Positions 1 through 6,743 are shown, counted from the first letter of the stretch. The stretch: 9,623 nt of DNA from an uncultured Atopobiaceae bacterium (GCA_944321005.1 CALUJT010000068.1:1-9623), one strand, 5' to 3'. Notes: generated by a model from the letters alone, not told the origin. Translations and numbers: made by a program.

Positions 1-1131
1 GTCGCGCAGGCGCTCGAGGGCGATGTCCCAGATCCAGGAGACGTCGTGGCCGTCGGCGTCGTTGTCGTTGAGGAAGAGGGCGAGGTAGCGGCCGTCGTCG
101 GCGCGCACCTGCTGGATCATGCGGTTGAAGCCCGTGGGGTTCTTCGCCAGGTTGCTCACGACGGAGTAGCCGCCGTCGAGCCGGTAGGTCTTGCCGCGCC
201 CGCTCGCGGGCTCGTAGGCGTCGAGCACGTCCTGAAAGCCCTCCGCGCTCCCGCCGCCGAACAGGCACGCCACGAGGGCCGCCATGACGTTGTAGACCAT
301 GTAGAGGCCGTTGTAGCGCGTGCGCACATGGTGGCGCACGACCTTCTCGCCGCGGCGGTCCTCCACGTCGAACTCGTACCCGCCGCAGGTGAGGCTCACG
401 TTCACCGCCGCCACGGCGAGCTCGGGGCGCTCCCAGCCGCATGCGGGACAGCGGTACTTGCCCAGCTGGCCGTAGTGGACGTAGTCGTAGTCGAGGGGCG
501 CGTTGCACTTCGCGCAGAAGCGGCTGTCGGAGATGCGGTCGGCCTCCAGGCCCGTGGGCTCGTCTATGCCAAAGGGCACGCCGGGGTTCTCCACGCGCGC
601 GGCGATGGAGGCGCAGAGGGGGTCGTCCGCGTTGTAGGCGAGGGCCGTCTCGGGCGAGCGGCGCAGGGCCTCCGCGATGACGTCCTGCGTGTGGTCGATC
701 TCCCCGTAGCGGTCCAGCTGGTCGCGGAAGAGGTTGAGAAGAACGAGCGCCCGCGGCCGAAGCCGGGGCAGCACGCGCACGGTGTAGAGCTCGTCGCACT
801 CGAAGCACCCCACGCGGGGACGCTGCCCGCGCGACTCCACGAGCGCCGAGGCGATGCCGGACTCCATGTTGTTGCCGGCGCGGTTGCACGCCACGCGCTC
901 GCCTCCCGCCGCGAGGGCGTCGGCCGCGAGACCCGTGGTCGTGGTCTTGCCGTTGGTGCCCGTGACCACGACGGAGCGCTCGAGCCTGCCGCCCAGGGAG
1001 CCGATGATGCCGGGGTCGAGCCTCAGCGCCACGGCGCCCGGCGCGTTGCCGCCGCCGCGGTGGAGAAGTCTGGTGGTGCCCCATCGCGCGGCGTCTGCCG
1101 CGAGGCACGCGATGCTTGCCCGCGGGTTCAT
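1..1131 (-). CDS. murT: MurT, lipid II isoglutaminyl synthase ligase subunit (3' end cut by window edge)
   Basis: Read on the minus strand, this is 377 codons from an ATG at 1131 with no stop before position 1, so the C-terminus lies outside the window; known MurT proteins are about 440 residues. Family role: with the glutaminase GatD, MurT amidates the D-Glu of lipid II to D-isoglutamine using ATP and ammonia, in the cytoplasm. Visible: the Mur-ligase P-loop GTNGKTTTT at residues 58-66; NLFRDQLDRYGE at 133-144; a four-cysteine zinc ribbon CAKC...CPAC (C206, C209, C228, C231) inserted in the central domain, a MurT hallmark; the C-terminal MurT-specific domain with NDNDADGHDVSWIWD at 355-369, which holds the conserved aspartate region implicated in amidation. 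An AAGGAG site (1142-1137) sits 5 nt before the ATG and fixes the start. gatD would be expected just beyond the left edge. A divergent promoter region separates it from queT. Confidence 0.93.
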   Translation of the reverse strand, partial: MNPRASIACLAADAARWGTTRLLHRGGGNAPGAVALRLDPGIIGSLGGRLERSVVVTGTNGKTTTTGLAADALAAGGERVACNRAGNNMESGIASALVESRGQRPRVGCFECDELYTVRVLPRLRPRALVLLNLFRDQLDRYGEIDHTQDVIAEALRRSPETALAYNADDPLCASIAARVENPGVPFGIDEPTGLEADRISDSRFCAKCNAPLDYDYVHYGQLGKYRCPACGWERPELAVAAVNVSLTCGGYEFDVEDRRGEKVVRHHVRTRYNGLYMVYNVMAALVACLFGGGSAEGFQDVLDAYEPASGRGKTYRLDGGYSVVSNLAKNPTGFNRMIQQVRADDGRYLALFLNDNDADGHDVSWIWDIALERLRD

Positions 1132-1174
1132 CTGGGCTCCTTCCGGCGGTTCGTGCGGCTGCGGTCCTCGAGCA

Positions 1175-1183
1175 ATACTAGCA
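1175..1183 (-). promoter_or_regulatory. Extended -10 promoter element for murT
   Basis: On the minus strand the sequence reads TGCTAGTAT, an extended -10 (TG-N-TAGTAT), about 44 nt upstream of the murT start. It would give a leader of roughly 35 nt. No convincing -35 is seen at 16-18 nt spacing, which is tolerable for extended -10 promoters. It mirrors exactly the motif at 1217-1225 that faces the other way. Confidence 0.42.
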
Positions 1184-1216
1184 CGCCGGCCATGGGCGCG
1201 TCCGTCGCCCCAACTC

Positions 1217-1225
1217 TGCTAGTAT
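1217..1225 (+). promoter_or_regulatory. Extended -10 promoter element for the queT operon
   Basis: TGCTAGTAT reads as an extended -10 (TG-N-TAGTAT) with no clear -35. Transcription would begin near 1231-1233, exactly where the foldable leader starts, leaving about 115 nt of untranslated RNA before queT. The agreement between the predicted start and the outer helix supports the call. Confidence 0.45.
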
Positions 1226-1230
1226 CAGTT

Positions 1231-1336
1231 CTGTCGTGCTCGCGGGGATGCTTCTTTTGGAGTGCTTTCCACCGGGATCCCGCTGGTCGCGAGCCGTCAT
1301 GCCCGCCTCCGGGCATACAGAAAAGCCCTCCGACAG
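1231..1336 (+). promoter_or_regulatory. Structured 5' leader of queT, candidate riboswitch of unrecognised class
   Basis: The leader RNA can close on itself. CTGTCG (1231-1236) pairs perfectly with CGACAG (1331-1336). Inside, GCTCGCG (1238-1244) pairs with CGCGAGC (1288-1294), capped by an imperfect hairpin at 1269-1286. A perfect 7-bp hairpin with a 4-nt loop follows at 1299-1316 (ATGCCCG/CGGGCAT). The closing strand ends only 11 nt before the queT ATG, beside the weak purine-rich ribosome binding region at 1337-1347, so folding could control translation. No U-tract follows the last hairpin, so it is not a terminator. queT genes are often preceded by preQ1 riboswitches, but I could not match this to the preQ1-I consensus, nor recognise another class. 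It may be a diverged class or simply GC-rich pairing. Confidence 0.4.
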
Positions 1337-1347
1337 AAAAGAGAGAG

Positions 1348-1968
1348 ATGAAGCAGCTTCATGCCACCAAAACCGTGTCCGGCGCTCCGGCAGACGCGCA
1401 GACCGTCGCCCGAACGGGCATGATCGCGGCCGTCTACGCCGCGCTCACCCTCGTCGCGCTCCTGTTCCTCGGCAGCCTCGCGTGGGGCCCGGTGCAGTTC
1501 CGCGTCTCCGAGGCTCTGTGCGTCCTCGCCCTCTTCACCGCGGACGCCGTCCCCGGCCTCGCCCTGGGCTGCGCCATCGCCAACCTCGCCAACATAGTCC
1601 TCTCCGGAACCGGCATGCTCGGCATGCTCGACGTGGTCTTCGGCACGATCGCCACCGCGCTCGGCGCCTGGTTCACCTGGAGGAACCGCCGCCGTCCCGC
1701 GCTCGCCCTGCTCGGCCCCGTCATTGCCAACGCGCTCATCGTGCCGGCGTACCTGCCCCTCATGCTGCAGGGCATCGGCTTCTACACCATCCCGTTCACC
1801 AACGTCGCCCTCGACGGGGCATATCCGGCAATGTACGTGTTCGGCCTTCTCGCCACGGGCGCGGGCGAGGCCGTGGTGATGTACGCGCTCGGCCTTCCGC
1901 TCGCGCGCGCCCTGGGGAGGACCTCGCTTCCCCGCCAGCTCGGTGCCGCCGAGAAGAGCCAGGAATAG
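1348..1968 (+). CDS. queT: QueT-family ECF transporter S component (probable queuosine-precursor uptake)
   Basis: A 206-residue hydrophobic membrane protein. QueT proteins are substrate-binding S components of energy-coupling-factor transporters, thought to import queuosine precursors such as preQ1 or queuine; they need the shared EcfA/A'/T module, which is not in this window. Family-like stretches: GPVQFRVSEAL at residues 47-57, CAIANLANIVLSGTG at 75-89, LDVVFGTIATALGA at 94-107, then further membrane segments around 118-141 and 162-189 with a GAGE motif at 171-174. The N-terminal 20 residues are polar, and the first membrane segment starts near residue 24. The start ATG at 1348 is preceded only by a weak GAGAG-rich stretch directly against it, unlike the strong sites elsewhere, which suits control by the upstream leader. 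The glycosyltransferase follows after 9 nt. A much longer upstream frame that continues through the murT region is an artefact of composition. Substrate is inferred from family only. Confidence 0.85.
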   Translation: MKQLHATKTVSGAPADAQTVARTGMIAAVYAALTLVALLFLGSLAWGPVQFRVSEALCVLALFTADAVPGLALGCAIANLANIVLSGTGMLGMLDVVFGTIATALGAWFTWRNRRRPALALLGPVIANALIVPAYLPLMLQGIGFYTIPFTNVALDGAYPAMYVFGLLATGAGEAVVMYALGLPLARALGRTSLPRQLGAAEKSQE

Positions 1969-1977
1969 GGGGGTCGC

Positions 1978-3396
1978 TTGAATCCCGCGATCGTCATACC
2001 TTCCTACTGGGACCAGGGAAGCCAGCCGGGCGCCCTGGGCGAGCGCGGGGTCTACGACTACACCACGCCCATCGACAAGCCCCTCCCCGAGCTCGAGCTC
2101 TGCCTCTCGTCGCTCGACCAGGTCCGCGGCGTCATCCGCGTCATCGTGCTCGTGGTGGCGCCGCCCGAGTGTGCGGAGGCGGCCCGCGCCCGCGTGGCGA
2201 GCATCTGCCGCGCCCACGCCAACCTCAACCCGCTCGTCGTGGGCGAGCGGGAGGCGGCGCACATCGAGCGCGTGGTCGCCCGTGCGGCGCATCACGTGGC
2301 GGGGGAGACGGTCTCCCTCCGGGGCTACGGCGCCATCAGGAACATGGGCCTGGCCGTGGCCGCGGTCTTTGGGCACGACGCGGTGGTCTTCCTCGACGAC
2401 GACAACGTGGCCCTCGACGAGAACTTCCTCATCAACGCCGTCTTCGGACTCGGCTCCCTCACGCGCCAGAACCTGCAGATCCTGGCCAAGAGCGGCTTTT
2501 TCGTGGACGCCCTCGACAGCCCCTACGCGGAGCCCTCGGAGGAGTGGAGCGAGAAGTACTGGTCCAAGGCGGCGGACTTCAACAAGGTGATGGAGCGCGC
2601 CCAGACGGCGTCCACGCGCATCACCCGCTCGAACCACATGTGCGGGGGCTGCTGCGCCCTTCACGCCGCCGCGTTCACGAAGGTCCCCTTCGACCCGTAC
2701 ATCACGCGCGGTGAGGACCTCGACTACGTGCTCAACCTGCGCGCGAACCACCTGGACGTGTGGTTTGACAACGAGTGGTTCGTGCGGTCGCAGCCGCCCG
2801 AGGAGATGGCGCCCGTACCCTCGCTCTTCATGCAGGACGTCCACCGCTGGCTCTACGAGTACCGCAAGCTGGACGCGATGAACGCCCGCCGCGACCTGCG
2901 CACGATCACGCCCGAGTCGCTCATGCCGTACCCCGCGCCCTGGCTCTCGACCGAGGTGCGCCGCCGCGTCTTCCAGACCGCGCTGCGCCGCTTTCTCGTG
3001 GGGCCCGACCGACTCTCCTACCTGCGCATCCTCACGCGCGGGCGCTGCGAGGCGGACAGGTTCGCGCGCTCCGCGAGCTCGCGGTACCTCTCGTTTGCCA
3101 TGGTGTGGCCGGGGATAGCGTCTGCGCTCTGGGACGACCAGCTTCTCCAGGGCGCCATCCTGCGCACGGGCGAGGTGCGCCCGCTCGCGGAGGCGCTCGC
3201 CTGCGACGAGGCCGGCGAGACGGGCCCCCTTCCCGAGGCGGGCGAGGCTGCGGAGGAGCGGCCCACGGGCCCGCTCGAGGACACCGGTGCGATGGGGGCC
3301 CTCGAGGACGACGCCGACACCGGCCCGCTTGCCGGCGGGGACGATGGCGCCGACACCGGCCCGCTGGCCGCCGCCCAAGAGGAGGGGGCACGATGA
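1978..3396 (+). CDS. GT-A-like glycosyltransferase with acidic TGPL-repeat C-terminal tail
   Basis: A 472-residue soluble protein. The N-terminus (NPAIVIPSYWD, residues 2-12) and the LDDDN motif (D140-D142) resemble the nucleotide-sugar and metal-binding DXD of GT-A glycosyltransferases; RGEDLDY at 244-250 resembles the acceptor-side ED motif. Between them lies MCGGCC (221-226), unusually cysteine-rich. No membrane segment is seen, so it probably acts in the cytoplasm; donor and acceptor are unknown. From about residue 405 the protein becomes a low-complexity acidic tail with four TGPL units (T415, T430, T448, T460) and a decayed one at 436. Start: TTG at 1978, chosen because AGGGGGG at 1967-1973 sits 4 nt upstream and the protein then begins directly with the first beta strand. 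It follows queT by 9 nt, and its stop overlaps the kinase start as ATGA, implying translational coupling. The exact GT family is not recognised. Confidence 0.8.
   Translation: MNPAIVIPSYWDQGSQPGALGERGVYDYTTPIDKPLPELELCLSSLDQVRGVIRVIVLVVAPPECAEAARARVASICRAHANLNPLVVGEREAAHIERVVARAAHHVAGETVSLRGYGAIRNMGLAVAAVFGHDAVVFLDDDNVALDENFLINAVFGLGSLTRQNLQILAKSGFFVDALDSPYAEPSEEWSEKYWSKAADFNKVMERAQTASTRITRSNHMCGGCCALHAAAFTKVPFDPYITRGEDLDYVLNLRANHLDVWFDNEWFVRSQPPEEMAPVPSLFMQDVHRWLYEYRKLDAMNARRDLRTITPESLMPYPAPWLSTEVRRRVFQTALRRFLVGPDRLSYLRILTRGRCEADRFARSASSRYLSFAMVWPGIASALWDDQLLQGAILRTGEVRPLAEALACDEAGETGPLPEAGEAAEERPTGPLEDTGAMGALEDDADTGPLAGGDDGADTGPLAAAQEEGAR
3312..3365 (+). repeat. Two 18-bp direct repeats in the glycosyltransferase tail
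   Basis: An identical 18-base unit (beginning CGCCGACACC) occurs at 3312-3329 and 3348-3365, 36 bases apart, which is exactly 12 codons. It encodes the last two ADTGPL units of the tail. The spacing in whole codons means slippage would change repeat number without breaking the frame. Confidence 0.85.
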
Positions 3397-4757
3397 TCCG
3401 CAGGGTTCTGAGTTCGCGCCGGGCGGTCGACGCCCTTCTCGCCGTGTGCGCCGTGGTCCTGGCGGTGCTTCTGGTGCGCAGCACGCGCGACGGCCTGGTG
3501 GTGACCGCCATGCTCGTGGGGTGCGGCCTTGCCTTCGTGATCGTGCTCTCCGGTGCCGTGAACGTGGTTCCCGAGGACACGCGCTCCGAGGCCACCGAGC
3601 GCACGCTGCGCGTTGCCACGAACACCCTCACGCACCTGCGCGGCGGCCTCACCGCCGAGAACGCGCGGGCCATCTGCACGCTGCTCCTGCCGGAGACGAG
3701 CGCGGCCGGCATCGCGATGACGGACACCAAGGAGGTGCTCGCATACGAGGGCGCCATCAAGACGCCGTTCGTGGCCGGGACCGCCAACGCCAAGCCCACG
3801 CTGGAGGTCCTCGAGAGCCGCCGCATGGAGACGTTCGTCTCGGTGGACCAGGAGAGCCAGGAGGTGCGGCGCTTCTCCATGGGGAGCCGGCGCGACGGGC
3901 GCTACTTCGGCGTCATCGTGCCCCTGCTCGTCCAGGACCGTGCCGTGGGCACGCTCAAGTTCTACTACCGGCGCGACCTCGACATAGACCGCACGCAGCT
4001 CGCCATCGCGGAGGGGCTGGGGCTCCTCCTCTCCACGCAGCTCTCCTCCTACGAGCTCGACCGCCAGGCCGAGCTCACCGCCCGCGCCGAGGTCAAGGCC
4101 CTTCAGGCGCAGATCAACCCGCACTTCCTCTTCAACGCACTCAACACCATCGCGTCGTTCACGCGGACCAACCCCACGCGTGCGCGCGACCTGCTGCGCG
4201 AGTTCTCGCTCTTCTACCGGCGCACGCTGGAGAACTCGGAGAAGTCGCTCATCCCGCTCTCCCAGGAGCTCGAGCAGACGAGGCGCTACCTGCGCATAGA
4301 GAAGGCCCGCTTTGGCGAGGACCGCATCGTGGAGACCGAGCACGTGGAGGCGGGCTGCGAGTCCCTGCCCGTCCCGTCCTTCCTCGTGCAGCCCATCGTG
4401 GAGAACGCCGTGCGCCACGCGATGCGCGACGAGGGTGCGCTTCACGTTGACGTTCAGGTTGCGACCGACGGAGATGATATTCTTATTGCTGTTGCGGACG
4501 ACGGCCTCGGCATGAGCGAGGAGGCCGCCGCGGCGCTGCTCGCCGGCGCCACGGAGCCACGCTCCGCGGCGGATGCCCGGGCGGGGCGCGGTGCCGGCAT
4601 GGCGCTGCGCAACGTGGCCGAGCGCATCGAGCGGTTCTTTGGCGTTGGGTCCGGGGTGGAGATCGTCTCCAAGCCGGGCGAGGGCACGTGTGTTACGCTG
4701 CGTCTCATTGGCGCGCGGCGCTCCCTTCTGGACGCCGCCGCCGGGGGCGAGCTGTGA
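3393..4757 (+). CDS. LytS/YehU-type sensor histidine kinase with two membrane helices
   Basis: A 454-residue membrane kinase. Order: a basic start, two membrane helices (about residues 12-28 and 35-54) with a very short loop, a GAF-like region (about 70-205), then the LytS-family dimerisation/phosphoacceptor domain with QINPHFLFNALNTI, whose H244 is the likely phosphorylated histidine, and an ATPase domain with N-box QPIVENAVRHAM (N338), G1 DDGLGM (370-374) and G2 GRGAGMALRN (398-407). LytS proteins normally have a five- or six-helix Lyt sensor domain; here it is replaced by a small hairpin, although the GAF end (LLSTQL before the kinase) looks LytS-like. The start ATG overlaps the stop of the glycosyltransferase (ATGA) and has GGAGGGGG upstream. 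The partner regulator begins 52 nt downstream. The stimulus is unknown. Codons at 4440-4496 are strikingly AT-rich compared with the rest. Confidence 0.93.
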   Translation: MIRRVLSSRRAVDALLAVCAVVLAVLLVRSTRDGLVVTAMLVGCGLAFVIVLSGAVNVVPEDTRSEATERTLRVATNTLTHLRGGLTAENARAICTLLLPETSAAGIAMTDTKEVLAYEGAIKTPFVAGTANAKPTLEVLESRRMETFVSVDQESQEVRRFSMGSRRDGRYFGVIVPLLVQDRAVGTLKFYYRRDLDIDRTQLAIAEGLGLLLSTQLSSYELDRQAELTARAEVKALQAQINPHFLFNALNTIASFTRTNPTRARDLLREFSLFYRRTLENSEKSLIPLSQELEQTRRYLRIEKARFGEDRIVETEHVEAGCESLPVPSFLVQPIVENAVRHAMRDEGALHVDVQVATDGDDILIAVADDGLGMSEEAAAALLAGATEPRSAADARAGRGAGMALRNVAERIERFFGVGSGVEIVSKPGEGTCVTLRLIGARRSLLDAAAGGEL

Positions 4758-4809
4758 GGCTTGAAGGGCGGGGAAACTCGTCCGGGGGATATGCGAAAGG
4801 GAACGAAGT

Positions 4810-5526
4810 ATGCGCGCAATGATCGTTGACGACGAGGCTCCCGCCCGCTCCGAGCTGCGCTACCTGCTCGAGGAGACGGGGCGCGTGGACGCCATCATGG
4901 AGGCCTCGAGCGCCCGCGAGGCGGTCGAGAAGCTCATGGAGGCCAAGGCCGACGTCATGTTCCTCGACATCCAGATGCCCAAGACCTCGGGTATGCAGCT
5001 CGCCGAGGCGCTCCACAAGCTCAAGAACCCGCCCGCCGTGGTCTTCGTGACCGCCTACAGCGAGTACGCCCTCGAGGCCTTCCAGGTGGACGCCCTCGAC
5101 TACCTCATGAAGCCGGTGGAGCCCGAGCGGCTCAACCAGGCCCTCGATAAGGTGCAGTCCCGCATGAAGCCGCAGACCCAGAGCCACTCCTCCGTGGAGC
5201 GCATCCCCGTGGTCAAGAGCGGCCGCAAGGTCCTCGTGCCCATCGACCAGATTCGCTACATCGAGGCCAAGGACGACTACTCCTGCATCTACACCGCCGA
5301 CGACCGCTTCCTCTCCACGATCTCGCTCGCCAAGCTCGAGCAGAAGCTCGCCCCCCACGGCTTCTTCCGCGTGCACCGCGGCTACATCGTGAACCTCGAG
5401 TACGTGGAGGACGTCGAGGTCATCTCCTCCGGCATCCTCCAGCTCGGCGTCAACGGCATCGAGGGCAAGAAGATCTCCGTCTCGCGCCGACGGGTCGTGG
5501 CGCTCAAGCGGGCGCTCGGCCTCTAG
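4810..5526 (+). CDS. LytTR-family response regulator
   Basis: A 238-residue cytoplasmic DNA-binding regulator, the expected partner of the upstream LytS-type kinase. The receiver domain (residues 1-120) has the acidic pair D7-D8, the phosphorylation site D53 in FLDIQMP, T81 in VTAYSEYALEAF and K101 in LMKPV. A short linker leads to a LytTR domain (about 133-236) with IRYIEAKDDYSCIYT, FFRVHRGYIVNLEYV and a basic end. LytTR domains bind paired short direct repeats; no target could be identified here. The site AAAGGG at 4796-4801 lies 8 nt before the ATG. No independent promoter is visible in the 52-nt gap, so it is probably transcribed with the kinase. All key receiver residues are present, so it should be phosphorylatable. 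Target genes are unknown. Confidence 0.95.
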   Translation: MRAMIVDDEAPARSELRYLLEETGRVDAIMEASSAREAVEKLMEAKADVMFLDIQMPKTSGMQLAEALHKLKNPPAVVFVTAYSEYALEAFQVDALDYLMKPVEPERLNQALDKVQSRMKPQTQSHSSVERIPVVKSGRKVLVPIDQIRYIEAKDDYSCIYTADDRFLSTISLAKLEQKLAPHGFFRVHRGYIVNLEYVEDVEVISSGILQLGVNGIEGKKISVSRRRVVALKRALGL

Positions 5527-5549
5527 GCTCGCGGCAAGAAGGGCTTCTC

Positions 5550-6011
5550 GTGACCATCAGACGCTACGACATAGTCTCCGACACCCACGGCTACCTCTCG
5601 CCCGAGCTCCTGGACGCGCTCCAGGGGGCGGACGTGATTGTCCATGCGGGCGACATCTGCTCACCCTCGGACTACCGCACGCTGAGCGACATCGCGCGCG
5701 TGCAGATGTGCCTCGGGAACAACGACTGGGCCTACGACTACGGCCCCACGGCAAAGACGCGCAAGATCTTCTACGCGAGCGAGCTCCGCTGGCAGGTCAG
5801 CCACTATCGCCAGCGCCTCAACCTGCAGATGAGCGACATCGCCATATGCGGGCACACGCACACGCCCTTCGTCGAGCGCGACGAGTGGACGGACACGCTC
5901 GTCATGAACCCGGGAAGCCCCACCTACCCGCGCAGGTCGCGTCCCTCCATGGGTCGCATCGTCTGCGACGACGGGGAGATCATCGAGGCCAAGATCATCA
6001 CGCTCGGCTAG
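5550..6011 (+). CDS. YfcE/MJ0936-type metallophosphoesterase
   Basis: A 153-residue protein of the calcineurin-like phosphoesterase superfamily, YfcE-type, which are dimetal (often Mn) phosphodiesterases of uncertain natural substrate. Motifs in order: SDTHG (D11, H13), HAGD (D35), GNND (N57, D59), GHTH (H102, H104) and NPGSPT (120-125), the last typical of the YfcE group. The histidine usually seen as HG between GNND and GHTH appears as VSHYRQ (H85) without the glycine. Length is normal to slightly short for the family. Start is GTG at 5550, supported by AAGAAGGG ending 6 nt upstream and by an N-terminus that leads straight into the first beta strand. It follows the response regulator by 23 nt and is probably the last gene of the same transcript. 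Its TAG stop overlaps the stop of the converging PAP2 gene. Confidence 0.92.
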   Translation: MTIRRYDIVSDTHGYLSPELLDALQGADVIVHAGDICSPSDYRTLSDIARVQMCLGNNDWAYDYGPTAKTRKIFYASELRWQVSHYRQRLNLQMSDIAICGHTHTPFVERDEWTDTLVMNPGSPTYPRRSRPSMGRIVCDDGEIIEAKIITLG

Positions 6012-6742
6012 GGCTCGACGCCCGTCCGCGGGCCTGTCTCGGGGGCGCCGTCGCGCGGGGCGTCCATCGTCAGGAAGAGCGGCGCCACGACCTTGGTGTA
6101 GAGGGCGAGCCACGCGAGCGACACGCAGAAGCCCGCGAGCACGTCCGAGGCGTAGTGCACGCCCAGGTAGATGCGGCTCAGCCCCACCGCCACGATGACG
6201 AGGCCAAAGAAGGAGCACCACACCACGCGCATGGCGTCGCGCCGGTGGTAGCGCCAGATCATCCAGATGAGCAGCCCGAAGAACGCCATGGCCACCATGG
6301 AGTGACCCGAGGGGAAGCTGTACCCGCTCTCCGCGACCAGGCGAAACCCCTCCGGGCGAGGTCGCTGGACGATCGCCTTGAGCAGGGCGTTGAGCGCCAC
6401 CACGCAGACGAGGTTGACGGACACGCACCACCCAGGAGCCTTGCCCGGCGCGAGCGCGGCTATCACCGCGGCCATGACGGCGAGGACCACCACCGACGCG
6501 AGCGAGGTCACCCCCTGCACCACGGGCGTGAGCGCGTCCGAGCGCAGGCGCTCGACAAAGAGCTCGTAGGCCATCGCGTCGAGGCGCAGTATCTCGCCCT
6601 CGAGCACCTCGCCCAGCAGGGCGAGAAACACGATCGTGCAGACCAGCAGGACGATGAGGCGAAGGTTGTCCCGCGCAAGCGAGAGGGCGCCGCGGAGAAG
6701 GTCCCCGGCGCCCCAGGCGGGAGTTCCGTCCGTGCGGGCCAT
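6008..6742 (-). CDS. PAP2-superfamily membrane phosphatase
   Basis: A 244-residue polytopic membrane protein with the complete three-part signature of type 2 phosphatidic acid phosphatases: K122-X6-R129-P130 (KAIVQRPRP), P144-S-G-H147, and S189-R-X5-H196-X3-D200. H147 and H196 are the expected acid/nucleophile pair, probably facing the outer side of the membrane. Hydrophobic segments are visible at about 28-48, 79-97, 105-122, 150-163, 174-188 and 200-217. Substrates in this family include undecaprenyl pyrophosphate, phosphatidic acid and phosphatidylglycerol phosphate; the sequence does not decide among them. The tail after about residue 222 is polar and probably cytoplasmic. The ATG lies one base after the thioredoxin stop, so the two are one transcript and likely translationally coupled; only a weak GAGG lies upstream. 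Its stop overlaps that of the phosphodiesterase gene on the other strand. Confidence 0.93.
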   Translation of the reverse strand: MARTDGTPAWGAGDLLRGALSLARDNLRLIVLLVCTIVFLALLGEVLEGEILRLDAMAYELFVERLRSDALTPVVQGVTSLASVVVLAVMAAVIAALAPGKAPGWCVSVNLVCVVALNALLKAIVQRPRPEGFRLVAESGYSFPSGHSMVAMAFFGLLIWMIWRYHRRDAMRVVWCSFFGLVIVAVGLSRIYLGVHYASDVLAGFCVSLAWLALYTKVVAPLFLTMDAPRDGAPETGPRTGVEP

Positions 6743-6743
6743 G

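Noticed and set aside
1299..1316. Perfect hairpin before queT as an intrinsic terminator or attenuator
   Set aside because: No run of T follows; the next bases are ACAGAAAAG. It was kept as part of the leader fold instead.
1231..1347. TPP, FMN, cobalamin, SAM-I, THF or preQ1-I riboswitch in the queT leader
   Set aside because: None of the conserved core strings that I know for these classes is present, so no class was assigned.
46..1968. A 640-codon open frame reading through the murT region and into queT
   Set aside because: Its first 430 or so codons are low-complexity Val/Ala/Arg/Gly translation antisense to murT, whose motifs are unmistakable. Only the end from 1348 is QueT-like.
1297..3378. 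A 693-codon minus-strand open frame opposite queT and the glycosyltransferase
   Set aside because: Composition is the Arg/Ala/Glu/His-rich type expected from the antisense of a GC-rich gene, with no motif, while the plus strand carries recognisable proteins.
4447..4483. TTGACG with TATTCT as an internal promoter for the response regulator
   Set aside because: The spacing is about 25 bases, too long for sigma70, so the AT-rich patch was reported only as a codon-usage oddity.
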